Notes: a model not told the origin generated them from the sequence alone. DNA of 64,000 nt from QHXM01 sp032160165 (GCA_032160165.1 JAVHWA010000089.1:9776-73775), one strand, 5' to 3'. Positions 26,176-34,149 are shown, numbered from the stretch's first letter. A program made the numbers and translations.

Positions 26176-28461
26176 ATGAACTTAGTGTCGGAGTTAGTTC
26201 GGCAGATAAGTAATCCGAGCCTCCCCCGCGACCAGCGTGCGGAGCTCCGCTGCCATCTTGCTAAAGAGCTGGAAGAGGCGGGGAACTATGACGAGGCTGG
26301 GGCGGCTTTTGGAGAGATTTGGGAAAGCGTGGGGGAACGTCCCAGGGTTGACGGACTGGAGCCGCGTGTCGCCGGTGAGGTCCTTATGCGCGTTGGTGCT
26401 CTGACGGGTTGGATCGGAAGCGCAAATCAATTAGCGGATGCACAAGAAATTGCAAAGGACCTAATCAGTGAGAGTGTTTCCCAATTTGAGTCGATCGATG
26501 ATATCGCAAAAGTAGCGGAGGCGCGGACGGAGCTCGCGTATTGTTACTGGCGGGAAGGTGCATTCGACGAAGCAAGAGTCACGTTGCACGCGGCGTTAAG
26601 CTACCTGACCGAAGAACATTCAGAAGTGAAGGCCGTCGCCTTGCTCCGCAGCGCCATCGTTGATATATCCGCCCAACGCTTCAACGATGCTTTACGGATC
26701 CTGACTGAAATCCAGCCGCTTTATGATGAAGTTAAGAGCCATTCCTTTAAGGGACGATTTCACATCGCGCTCGCGAACACACTAAAGAATCTTGGAACTA
26801 CTGAAAGACGCGGCGACTATATTGATCGGGCACTAATCGAATACGCCGCAGCCAGCCATCATTTCGAAATGGCGGGACATACGTCGTATCGGGCCGCGGT
26901 GGAAAACAACTCGGGCTTCCTGTTATTCAAAGAAGGAAAGTTCGACGAAGCAATAGCTCACCTGGAGAGCGCGCGCCGACTGTTCACCAGTCTCAAGGAC
27001 AAGGTTCATAGCGCTCAGGTTGACGAGACACGGGCTCGCGTCCTGTTGGCCCAAAAGCTCAACCTAGAAGCTGAGAAGGTCATAAGGTCCGCTGTTCTGA
27101 CCCTCGAGAAAGGCGGTGAGCATGCGTTGCTTGCCGAAGCGTTGACGACGCATGGCCTGGCGTTGTCGCGGCTGGGCCAGCGCGAGCATTCGCGGACGGT
27201 GCTTACCCGCGCCATGGAGGTTGCAGAACAGGCTGGTGATCCTGAGGGAGCCGGACGCGCAGCGCTGACATTGATTGAGGAGCTGCGAGACCGGTTGACC
27301 GAAGAAGAAGCGAGCCACATCTATCGGCACGCCGATGAGCTTCTTGCCGGCTCCCAACACATCGCGACAATCTTACGTCTGCGCGATTGTGCCCGGCACG
27401 TACTCGACTTGAATAAAACGAGTACGCGAGACGAGGCGACGACCACCTTCGTCTACGCGGCAGAGAACACGGCGGCACTGTTACAGCAGGCTCGCCGACT
27501 CTCGGAGATCGATCGGCCGGTTTTGATTACCGGCGAACCGGGAACGGGAAAGGAAGTCCTGGCTACTCTGATCCATGAGTGGAGCGGTCGCGGTGGCAAA
27601 TTTGTAGCAATCAACTGCGCGGCCCTCACCGACACCCGGATCGAATCACAGTTGTTCGGACATAAGAAGGGCAGCTTCACGGATGCAGTCGAGGATTATC
27701 CCGGAGCAGTTCGCGAAGCTGCGGGAGGTACATTGTTCCTCGATGAAGTGGCCGAACTAAATACTCCGAACCAGGTGAACTTGCTCAGGCTGATCGAGCG
27801 CGGCGAGATTTATCCGATCGGAGCCACGGCGCCGGAACGAATCAATGTGCGAGTAATTACAGCCACGAATCGCAATCTGGCGGACCGAGTGTCAACGGGT
27901 AAGTTCCGACAGGACCTATTCTATCGTCTACAAACATTTCACCTGGATGTCCCTCCGCTGAGGGAACGAGCCGAAGACATACCGTCGATAGCGGAGCACT
28001 TTATTGCCGAAGCGTGCGAGCGTCACCACAAACGTGTGATCTTCCACCCGGACAGTCTGGCCGCGATGAAAGAGTTGCCGTTGCCCGGTAACGCGCGTGA
28101 GCTGCGCATACTGATCGAGCGTACGCTTCTCAAAGCGGCGGACGGCGCTGAGATCGCACCCGGCGCAATCGAGACGGTGGCGCTTCGTCAGACGCGCGAG
28201 GCCGGATTCGCAGAGGTGTGGGAAGGTTTCTCTCTGGTAGAGGAGGTTTTGCGTTTTGAGAAGGGGTTGATTCTACGCGCGCTCAACGCAACCCAGGGAG
28301 GAGTTACTCGCGCTGCCAGGCTCCTGGGTGTGACCCATCAAACTTTGTCCTTCATACTTAACACGAGGCACAAAGACCTGCTGAGTGTGCGAAAACCCGT
28401 GACGCGACGCCGGCGTAGCATAATCCGTCCGGAGTTCGCTCGCGCGAGAAAACAACAGTGA
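26176..28461 (+). CDS. TPR / AAA+ (sigma-54-activator-like) / Fis-type transcription regulator
   Basis: A 761-residue regulator. Residues about 15-410 are tetratricopeptide-like helical repeats (ALIEYAAASHHFEMAGH, GKFDEAIAHLESARRLF), probably the sensor. Residues about 430-650 form the AAA+ core of NtrC-like activators, with Walker A GEPGTGKE (near 453), Walker B GGTLFLDEV and an arginine-finger region FRQDLFYRL. The C-terminus has a Fis-type helix-turn-helix (GGVTRAARLLGVTHQTLS). The L1 loop that contacts sigma-54, normally GAFTGA, reads GSFTDA (about 499-504), so it may not act through sigma-54. It lies inside the BMC locus, convergent with the UPF0210 gene, and is the best candidate for its regulator. 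Confidence 0.87.
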   Translation: MNLVSELVRQISNPSLPRDQRAELRCHLAKELEEAGNYDEAGAAFGEIWESVGERPRVDGLEPRVAGEVLMRVGALTGWIGSANQLADAQEIAKDLISESVSQFESIDDIAKVAEARTELAYCYWREGAFDEARVTLHAALSYLTEEHSEVKAVALLRSAIVDISAQRFNDALRILTEIQPLYDEVKSHSFKGRFHIALANTLKNLGTTERRGDYIDRALIEYAAASHHFEMAGHTSYRAAVENNSGFLLFKEGKFDEAIAHLESARRLFTSLKDKVHSAQVDETRARVLLAQKLNLEAEKVIRSAVLTLEKGGEHALLAEALTTHGLALSRLGQREHSRTVLTRAMEVAEQAGDPEGAGRAALTLIEELRDRLTEEEASHIYRHADELLAGSQHIATILRLRDCARHVLDLNKTSTRDEATTTFVYAAENTAALLQQARRLSEIDRPVLITGEPGTGKEVLATLIHEWSGRGGKFVAINCAALTDTRIESQLFGHKKGSFTDAVEDYPGAVREAAGGTLFLDEVAELNTPNQVNLLRLIERGEIYPIGATAPERINVRVITATNRNLADRVSTGKFRQDLFYRLQTFHLDVPPLRERAEDIPSIAEHFIAEACERHHKRVIFHPDSLAAMKELPLPGNARELRILIERTLLKAADGAEIAPGAIETVALRQTREAGFAEVWEGFSLVEEVLRFEKGLILRALNATQGGVTRAARLLGVTHQTLSFILNTRHKDLLSVRKPVTRRRRSIIRPEFARARKQQ

Positions 28462-28485
28462 GGACTACGCCCGATCAGTACTGTC

Positions 28486-29853
28486 TCAGTTTCTCAGCGA
28501 ATGGATCGGCGCAGGAATTCTACCTCCACGGCGTATGAACATGTCGGAAGAAAACTGATGAACCGCCATAATAGGCGCAGTCCCCAATAACCCGCCAAAC
28601 TCGACAGTCTCTCCAACCGACATACCCGGTACCGGAATAATCCGAACAGCCGTAGTCTTGTTGTTCATTACCCCAATGGCCATCTCATCGGCGATGATGG
28701 CGGCTATTGTCTCAGCGGAAGTTGAGCCCGGGACTGCGACCATATCGATCCCTACGGAACAAACGCTTGTCCAGGCTTCCAATTTGTCCAGCGACAACGC
28801 GCCCATCCGAGCAGCATCGATCATACCGGCGTCTTCGGAAACTGGAATGAACGCCCCGCTCATACCGCCCACCGAGCTCGAAGCCATGGCCCCGCCTTTC
28901 TTCACCGCATCCGTCAGAAGGGCCAGCGCGGCGGTAGTACCGTGCGTGCCGGCACGTTCAAATCCCATTCCCTGGATGATCTCGGCAACCGAATCGCCCG
29001 GTGTTGGTGTCGGCGCCAGCGAAAGATCGATTATGCCGAACGGAATGCCAAGACGCCTGGCTGCTTCGCGTCCGATCAACTCGCCGGCCCGCGAAAGCTT
29101 GAACGATATTTTCTTTATGATCTCGGCTATCTCGTGAAGCGGAAGGTCGGGCGGCGCGTGCTTGACGGCGTGATTCACCACGCCGGGACCTGAGACACCA
29201 ACGTTGATCACGGCCTCTGGCTCTCCGACGCCGTGGAACGCTCCCGCCATAAACGGATTGTCTTCCACTGCGTTGGCAAAGCACACAAACTTGGCGCACG
29301 CCAACCCACCTCGGTCTCGAGTGCGCTCTGCCATCTCCTTGATGAGCGCGCCGGTGCGTCGAACGGCGTCCATGTTTATTCCCGCCCGCGTCGTCGCCAC
29401 GTTAAGCGAGGAACACAACCGCTCAGTAGACGCCAGCGCCTCGGGGATCGAATCCATAAAGTCGCTCTCAACTCGCGTCCAGCCCTTGTGAACCAAAGCG
29501 GAATAGCCGCCGATAAAATCCACGCCGACGCTTTGCGCTGACTCGTCGATCGCACGTGCGAGCGCAATGTAATCCCCTTCCGAGCGAGCGCCTTCGACGA
29601 TCATCGAAGCGGGAGTAATAGAAATTCGTTTATTGGCGATCCGGATTCCCACCTCATCGCCAATCTCATCTACCGTTGCGACAAGCCGGCCCGCTGTCCG
29701 CAGGATCTTCTCGCGAACTCTGTCTGCGGTTTTCTCGATCGTATCGCTCGCGCAGTTTCGCAGCGATAGGCCAAGCGTTACCGTGCGAATATCGAGATGT
29801 TCGATCTCCGTCATCCGCAAGGTCTGTAGAATTTCAGCCTGTGAATATTCCAT
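28486..29853 (-). CDS. UPF0210 / DUF711 (PFL-like) family protein in the BMC locus
   Basis: A 455-residue protein of the UPF0210 family over its full length. Conserved segments include LDIRTVTLGLSLRNCAS, the glycine-rich VINVGVSGPGVVNHA, GIIDLSLAPTPTPGDSVAEI and the C-terminal GTAPIMAVHQFSSDMFIRRGGRIPAP. The family has a pyruvate-formate-lyase-like fold by structure but its reaction is unknown. In many Firmicutes it sits beside a small ACT protein (UPF0237). Here an ACT gene lies in the same operon, separated by a zinc-ribbon gene, and the whole is embedded in a microcompartment operon. The start codon has no clear ribosome-binding site because a repeat hairpin occupies the spacer. Confidence 0.87.
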   Translation of the reverse strand: MEYSQAEILQTLRMTEIEHLDIRTVTLGLSLRNCASDTIEKTADRVREKILRTAGRLVATVDEIGDEVGIRIANKRISITPASMIVEGARSEGDYIALARAIDESAQSVGVDFIGGYSALVHKGWTRVESDFMDSIPEALASTERLCSSLNVATTRAGINMDAVRRTGALIKEMAERTRDRGGLACAKFVCFANAVEDNPFMAGAFHGVGEPEAVINVGVSGPGVVNHAVKHAPPDLPLHEIAEIIKKISFKLSRAGELIGREAARRLGIPFGIIDLSLAPTPTPGDSVAEIIQGMGFERAGTHGTTAALALLTDAVKKGGAMASSSVGGMSGAFIPVSEDAGMIDAARMGALSLDKLEAWTSVCSVGIDMVAVPGSTSAETIAAIIADEMAIGVMNNKTTAVRIIPVPGMSVGETVEFGGLLGTAPIMAVHQFSSDMFIRRGGRIPAPIHSLRN

Positions 29854-29944
29854 AAGAGTTTAGAGTTCAGGGTTTCGGCTTTCAGGCTTCAGGCTTCACG
29901 GTTTAATTCAACTCGGAACTCAAAACCCGAAACTCAGTACCCAA
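29854..29944. repeat. Repeat hairpin in the BMC operon spacer (TTCAGGC type)
   Basis: Direct words (TTCAGGCTTCAGGCTTCA) are flanked by an imperfect inverted pair: GAGTTCAGGGTTTCGG at the left and a diverged inverse copy (CGGAACTCAAAACCCGAAACTC) at the right. It fills the whole spacer between the zinc-ribbon and UPF0210 genes. Confidence 0.65.
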
Positions 29945-30361
29945 CTATCCGAGGAGATGGTTGAACCAAAGAAACAGGAGAGCAACTACGAAGATAGCGA
30001 TAGCGATGAGCACGAATCGCAGGTTGGGATCGTCAGAGGCTTCTTCGAGCATTACATTGGAGGCCTGTCGCCACTTTTCCACGCGGGGGCCGATCTTGCC
30101 TTCCACAACCTCGCGTGCAGATGTTCTTACTCGCTGTCGTTTCGCGGGCTCGTCGCCGCTCGGAGCCACCTCGACCACCGCGGCGGACGCCTGGGCTTTT
30201 CCATCTGTCGCTTTCAGCGACGAAGCCTCAGGTGCGCTCGTGTCGGATACGGCTTCGGTCGTTCCGGACTTCAAGGTATTTCCGCATTCCGGGCAAAAAA
30301 AAGCCGTTCCGCGCACCGAAGCGCCGCATTTCAAACATCGCCTTGAGATCTCAGGTTCCAT
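29945..30361 (-). CDS. Zinc-ribbon protein with C-terminal membrane anchor
   Basis: A 138-residue protein. The N-terminus is a double-zinc-ribbon half with CLKCGASVRGTAFFCPECG (C-x2-C ... C-x2-C). A polar, low-complexity middle part and a basic/helical stretch (GKIGPRVEKWRQASNVMLEE) follow. The protein ends in one transmembrane helix (FVLIAIAIFVVALLFLWF), making it tail-anchored. Its ATG overlaps the stop codon of the ACT gene by one base (TAATG), so translation is coupled. The family is too general to give a function. In this operon it may be an assembly or anchoring factor, which is inference only. Confidence 0.75.
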   Translation of the reverse strand: MEPEISRRCLKCGASVRGTAFFCPECGNTLKSGTTEAVSDTSAPEASSLKATDGKAQASAAVVEVAPSGDEPAKRQRVRTSAREVVEGKIGPRVEKWRQASNVMLEEASDDPNLRFVLIAIAIFVVALLFLWFNHLLG

Positions 30362-30834
30362 TAGATTCGATGCATCGCGTTAAAGAGGTCTTCCCGTTGC
30401 GCATAGATGCGAACGCCCAAATGCTCGCCCGCTTTGCGAAAGCGCTCCTTGAGTGCTGAAGCAGATTCCTTCGCGCGGGAAATGTCCGCGATGATGATCA
30501 TCGCGAATTTGCCCTGAACGACGGTCTGGTTGATATCGATTATGCTGCACTCGGCTTCTGCGAGGACCTCGGACACGCCGGCGACGATTCCCGGATGATC
30601 CACGCCAAAGACAGATACGATCAATCGCGCTGCGGAGCCTGCGTCGCGCGCTTCGCGTTCGCGCACGCTCGTGGGACCTGCATCCACCTCGCCGGCTGCG
30701 CCGTTGCCTACCACGGGCTCAATAGCAGTGTAGACGTCAGTCACTAACTGTTCGACCATCTGTTCGTCAGCGCCCGCGCCCAGTCGGCCATAGACCGCCC
30801 GTGTTATCCGATAAATCAGTTCTTCGTTTGCCAT
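30361..30834 (-). CDS. ACT-domain protein (UPF0237-like) with N-terminal amphipathic extension
   Basis: About 157 residues from the ATG at 30834. Residues about 70-150 are an ACT domain (IVSVFGVDHPGIVAGVSEVLAE, IDINQTVVQGKFAMIIIAD), close to the UPF0237 family that partners UPF0210. Ahead of it is a ~65-residue extension not found in UPF0237. It opens with an amphipathic helix (EELIYRITRAVYGRLGA) and a second one (MVEQLVTDVYTAIEP), joined by a Gly/Ala/Pro linker to the ACT domain. Helices of this kind, followed by a flexible linker, are typical of microcompartment encapsulation peptides. The start spacing is weak, and a TTG seven codons upstream is possible. Confidence 0.8.
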   Translation of the reverse strand: MANEELIYRITRAVYGRLGAGADEQMVEQLVTDVYTAIEPVVGNGAAGEVDAGPTSVREREARDAGSAARLIVSVFGVDHPGIVAGVSEVLAEAECSIIDINQTVVQGKFAMIIIADISRAKESASALKERFRKAGEHLGVRIYAQREDLFNAMHRI

Positions 30835-30893
30835 TCCAACCCGGTGACAACTCAAATGGAGACAGAAGACAGGCTCGCGACAGGTAATACTCG

Positions 30894-31226
30894 CTACCGC
30901 CTTCGATTATCTACCCCCCTCAGTTCGTCCGCGGCGTCATTAGCTTCCTGCGAAACCGAATCCTGTAAGTCCATCCGATCAACGATCGCGACCACAGCGG
31001 CTTCTATCGACATATCCTGATTGCCGATAGCGGTGCGCGCGGCTTTGCCATACGCGCACATCACGATTTCACCAATGCCGGCTCCTAGCCGATCAGCAAC
31101 CACCACAATATTCCGCGTCGGCTCTTTGTCCAGATCGTAAGGATGGACAATCAAAAAACGAACGCCCTCCAAATCGGGCGTCTTCTTGGTTGACCAGACT
31201 GTACCGACTACTTTGCCCAGGAACAT
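30894..31226 (-). CDS. Microcompartment pentameric vertex protein (BMC-P, EutN/CcmL family)
   Basis: A 110-residue EutN/CcmL protein. The pattern MFLGKVVGTVWSTKKTPDLEG, with FLIVHPY, VVVADRLGAGIGEIVMCAYG and AVVAIVDRMD, matches the family over its full length. Five copies form the vertices that close the icosahedral shell, so only about 60 subunits are needed per particle. The ATG directly follows the TTGGCAG-type repeat and a T-run; no ribosome-binding site is visible, which would fit low expression. It lies between the aldehyde dehydrogenase and the ACT gene. The C-terminal ~20 residues (SQEANDAADELRG) are an extra polar tail. Confidence 0.92.
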   Translation of the reverse strand: MFLGKVVGTVWSTKKTPDLEGVRFLIVHPYDLDKEPTRNIVVVADRLGAGIGEIVMCAYGKAARTAIGNQDMSIEAAVVAIVDRMDLQDSVSQEANDAADELRGVDNRRR

Positions 31227-31228
31227 AA

Positions 31229-31313
31229 AAAGTTGGCAGTTGGCAGTTAGCAGTATTACCAGTCGGACCCAAGCAGTTTGCTGCTACTGCCCGCTGCTAA
31301 CGGCCCACTCGCC
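31229..31313. repeat. Repeat spacer in the BMC operon (TTGGCAG type)
   Basis: TTGGCAG is repeated twice and then a diverged TTAGCAG. A partly complementary stretch (CTACTGCCCGCTGCTAACGGCCC) follows about 35 bp later. It uses the same word as the pseudopilin leader repeat at 10126, although the loci are unrelated. Confidence 0.65.
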
Positions 31314-33197
31314 TTATCCTTTCGCGAACACTTCAGCGGGGTCGCCTATGTCGCGGGCTGAAGGGGTGATGATGGTGCGCGCATTTACGTAGATCTTTTC
31401 ACCCTTTTGAATCGCGCGGCGCACGTCGTCTTCGCTAACGAAATCGACTGGCGCGCGTGCACTCCCATTCGCGGTGCCCCGCGATCCGTTGGTTGAATTT
31501 CCTCCACCATGCGGTGTGGAACTCCGTGACGTGTTTTCCGGCGAACTCCCATTGCCTCCGCGCGCCTCGACTGCTGTCGGCGCGGCTTCAGCATGCGGCG
31601 CTGCCGACGGGGCGGCGTACATGCTTCCCGCTTCGATATCAATCACCGGCTGAGCAGGTGACGCAGAGGCAGTTGGACGCATGGCTGCATGCGTGGCCTG
31701 GCCAGGACTGCGGCCTGCAAGGAATCTATCCACGATGGCTGCGATTTCTTCGCGACCGATTGGTCGCGGACCTTCCTGCGACGCAGCCACCGCCGGTTGC
31801 GAAGGCGATACGGTAGTCTTGTGAGTCGCAAGCGCCGGCCTGCTGCTTTTGACCGGTCTGGTTTCGAACGCCACTCGCTTTATGTCCATCAAATGGAGCG
31901 GAGAGACGTTGTCCGAAGTTACGTTCCCTCCCCAGGATCCACAGCCCAAGGTCATGGAAGGCGGCAAGGCCGTCGAGAAACCAATCGCTCCGTGCGTAGT
32001 CGGTGAATTTACGATAATGCGCGATGCAGGCATCTCGCGCCCGTACGCTAGGGCGGCTTCGCGCGAGCGGGTATGAACTCCTGCGGTGTGGCCCATTCCG
32101 CCATAACTAAGGATTTCGAAACAGCGTGCTGCGCCACGCTCGAGTCCATCGGCGACATAAAAGGCGAGCAACGGCGAGAGCTTTTCCATCGAGAGCGGAT
32201 AGTCGCGGCCTACGCCACCGACGTCGAACAGTAAACAGCGTGTGCCCGGCGGTACGCTCAGACCAGCCAACTGAGCGATCACTTCCACAGACTTGCCCAC
32301 GATCTTGGGATTCAGCGAGCGTTGAGGGGTCGCAACTACCTTTGCGAGTTGATCGGATTCGGACGCATTCAGGAAGTGCCCTCCCTGGGCTTTGAACTGT
32401 TCGCGAACAGCCTTCTCGATCGGTGCGTCCACCACGACCGCTTGCTCGGAAGCGCAGATCGTTCCATTGTCGAAGCAGGTCGATGTCAGAATATCCTGTA
32501 TGGCTTTAGCTACGTCGGCTGTCCGTTCGATGAATACGGGAACGTTGCCGGGCCCTACACCAAAAGCCGGCTTACCCGAAGAATAGGCCGCACGCACCAA
32601 TCCGATTCCACCCGTCGCCAGAATGACCGCAGTCTGCTTGTGTTTCATCAGACTTTCAGTACCCTCGATCGACGCAGTTGTCATGCAGCCGATGGCGTCC
32701 GCGGGCAGGCCTTCCTTGACTCCTGCATCTCTAACGACTTTGACGGTTTCATTGATACAGCGGATCGCTGAAGGATGTGGCGAGAGGACGATCGCGTTAC
32801 GCGATTTGACTGCGATCAGACATTTAAAGATAGCGGTCGAGGTTGGATTCGTGGAAGGTATGATTCCGGCAACCACTCCGCGCGGACTGGCGATCTCAAC
32901 CACGTCTTTTGTCTCGGAGACTACGCCGACCGTGCGCAGATTCTTGAAGTAGTTCCAGACGTCTTCAGCCGCGAACCGATTCTTGACTTCTTTATCGGCC
33001 GGGATTCCAAAGCCGGTCTCTTCGACTGCCAACGCGCCAAGCCTGGCGGCTTCGCGCAACGCAGCTTTGGACATCGCCTCGCAGATGCGATCGATCTTAC
33101 CCTGATCGAAACGGGCCAGATCTACTTGAGCGCGATGCGCCGCTTCGACAAGATCGCGCGCCTGCTGGACCGAGACGAGGTCTTTGTCAACTGACAT
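31314..33197 (-). CDS. Microcompartment CoA-acylating aldehyde dehydrogenase with long C-terminal targeting region
   Basis: A 627-residue protein; typical EutE/PduP enzymes have about 460-530. Residues 1-460 are the CoA-dependent (acylating) aldehyde dehydrogenase domain, with the NAD-binding segment PRGVVAGIIPSTNPTSTAIFK, catalytic Cys in GTICASEQ and the SWGGNVTS region. It oxidises an aldehyde to acyl-CoA inside the shell. The extra tail carries an amphipathic helix at about 480-493 (IGREEIAAIVDRFL) that resembles an encapsulation peptide. An 85-residue Ala/Ser/Gly/Pro linker and a last segment at 582-627 follow, with KIYVNARTIITPSARDIG, similar to the start of EutT-type proteins. It follows the BMC-H gene after an 80-bp hairpin spacer. 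Confidence 0.9.
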   Translation of the reverse strand: MSVDKDLVSVQQARDLVEAAHRAQVDLARFDQGKIDRICEAMSKAALREAARLGALAVEETGFGIPADKEVKNRFAAEDVWNYFKNLRTVGVVSETKDVVEIASPRGVVAGIIPSTNPTSTAIFKCLIAVKSRNAIVLSPHPSAIRCINETVKVVRDAGVKEGLPADAIGCMTTASIEGTESLMKHKQTAVILATGGIGLVRAAYSSGKPAFGVGPGNVPVFIERTADVAKAIQDILTSTCFDNGTICASEQAVVVDAPIEKAVREQFKAQGGHFLNASESDQLAKVVATPQRSLNPKIVGKSVEVIAQLAGLSVPPGTRCLLFDVGGVGRDYPLSMEKLSPLLAFYVADGLERGAARCFEILSYGGMGHTAGVHTRSREAALAYGREMPASRIIVNSPTTHGAIGFSTALPPSMTLGCGSWGGNVTSDNVSPLHLMDIKRVAFETRPVKSSRPALATHKTTVSPSQPAVAASQEGPRPIGREEIAAIVDRFLAGRSPGQATHAAMRPTASASPAQPVIDIEAGSMYAAPSAAPHAEAAPTAVEARGGNGSSPENTSRSSTPHGGGNSTNGSRGTANGSARAPVDFVSEDDVRRAIQKGEKIYVNARTIITPSARDIGDPAEVFAKG

Positions 33198-33225
33198 GGC
33201 AAACTCCCCAAAGCTCTGAATCGCG

Positions 33226-33277
33226 AATCGTGAATGGTAAATAGGCGAAGAGCAGCCGCTATTTACGATTCACGATT
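33226..33277. repeat. 19-bp inverted repeat between BMC-H and aldehyde dehydrogenase genes
   Basis: Arms lie at 33226-33244 and 33259-33277 with one mismatch (core AATCGTGAAT/ATTCACGATT) and a 14-base loop. The words GAATCGT and GATTTAC repeat around it. The right arm reaches the stop codon of the BMC-H gene, so a transcript would fold into a stable hairpin right after that coding region. There is no U-run. Confidence 0.8.
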
Positions 33278-33678
33278 TACGATTTACTTCTCTCTTTGTT
33301 GTTCTCTCGCGCGCCCGACATTGATCGGCCCTGATCGCCTTCGCCGAGTTGACCCTTCGCACCTGCGCCGATTGCGCGCTCGTCCGGGCTATAGCCCGTT
33401 CGGCCATTGACCGGGAGAACACGTTCAACTTCGCCGTGGGGGCGCGGAATCACGTGCACGCTTATCAATTCTCCGACTCGGCGCGCCGCTGCCGCACCTG
33501 CGTCGGTAGCGGCCTTAACCGCGCCAACATCTCCGCGGACGAAGATGGTCACATAGCCCGCGCCTATATATTCTTTTCCTAAAAGCGTCACATTGGCCGC
33601 CTTAACCATCGCGTCGGCTGCCTCAACGGCGCCGACAAATCCTTTGGTCTCGACCATTCCTAATGCTTCGAGAGGCAT
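33277..33678 (-). CDS. Bacterial microcompartment hexameric shell protein (BMC-H), copy 2, with extended tail
   Basis: About 133 residues from the ATG at 33678; a TTG three codons earlier is possible. The BMC domain fills residues 1-90 (LEALGMVETKGFVGAVEAADAMVKAA, FVRGDVGAVKAATDAGAAAA, SVHVIPRPHGEVERVLP). The remaining ~45 residues form a polar, glycine-rich tail (GYSPDERAIGAGAKGQLGEG) absent from standard EutM/PduA proteins. It is the first gene of the minus-strand BMC operon, so its promoter should lie in 33688-34149. The hairpin just after its stop may stabilise or isolate its message, giving more shell hexamer than enzyme; this is an inference. Confidence 0.92.
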   Translation of the reverse strand: MPLEALGMVETKGFVGAVEAADAMVKAANVTLLGKEYIGAGYVTIFVRGDVGAVKAATDAGAAAARRVGELISVHVIPRPHGEVERVLPVNGRTGYSPDERAIGAGAKGQLGEGDQGRSMSGARENNKERSKS

Positions 33679-33687
33679 GAGTATCAA

Positions 33688-34149
33688 TCCTCACTTTTCC
33701 GGTTGTAGAAGTTAAAAGCGATTGCTGGTTGTTCTTGCTCTGCAATCGTAGACCTGTGGGCCGGAAGAATCAAGACCAAAAGACTGGAGGGTGACGTCAA
33801 GCTAGTCTGACGAGTCGGGCGAGTTTGTCGAGTCTGGCGAATCTCTCGAGTGGACTGGGTCGCTCCGGGTCCCAGGCGTCAAGTGAGTCTGGCGATCAAT
33901 TCGATAGACTCGCAGACTCGGCAGTCTCGGCAGACTCGCCAGACTCGCTAGACACTTGACTGATAATAGTTTGACAACATTTTACACCGCACGTTATATT
34001 CGCGCCAAGATATGTGACGGGCCCGCTGCGAACAAGGGGCAAGCATTGGTGGGAGTTGCGGCAGGCGGTCTCGGAAAATTTCTTTGCCGATTCCAGGCAG
34101 ACTTCAATTTCCGCCCATCGAAACCTCTTAGGGCGAACGCGGATTGGTG
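33688..34149. other. Divergent intergenic region with a large imperfect inverted repeat (33796-33959)
   Basis: This interval separates the BMC operon from the RodZ-like gene and must hold both promoters. From 33796 to 33959 it contains GAGTCTGGCGA-type words on the left and their inverse (GACTCGCCAGACTCGC) on the right. Together they form an imperfect hairpin with arms of about 60 bp, bounded by TCAAG and CTTGA. No gene is supported. Confidence 0.6.
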
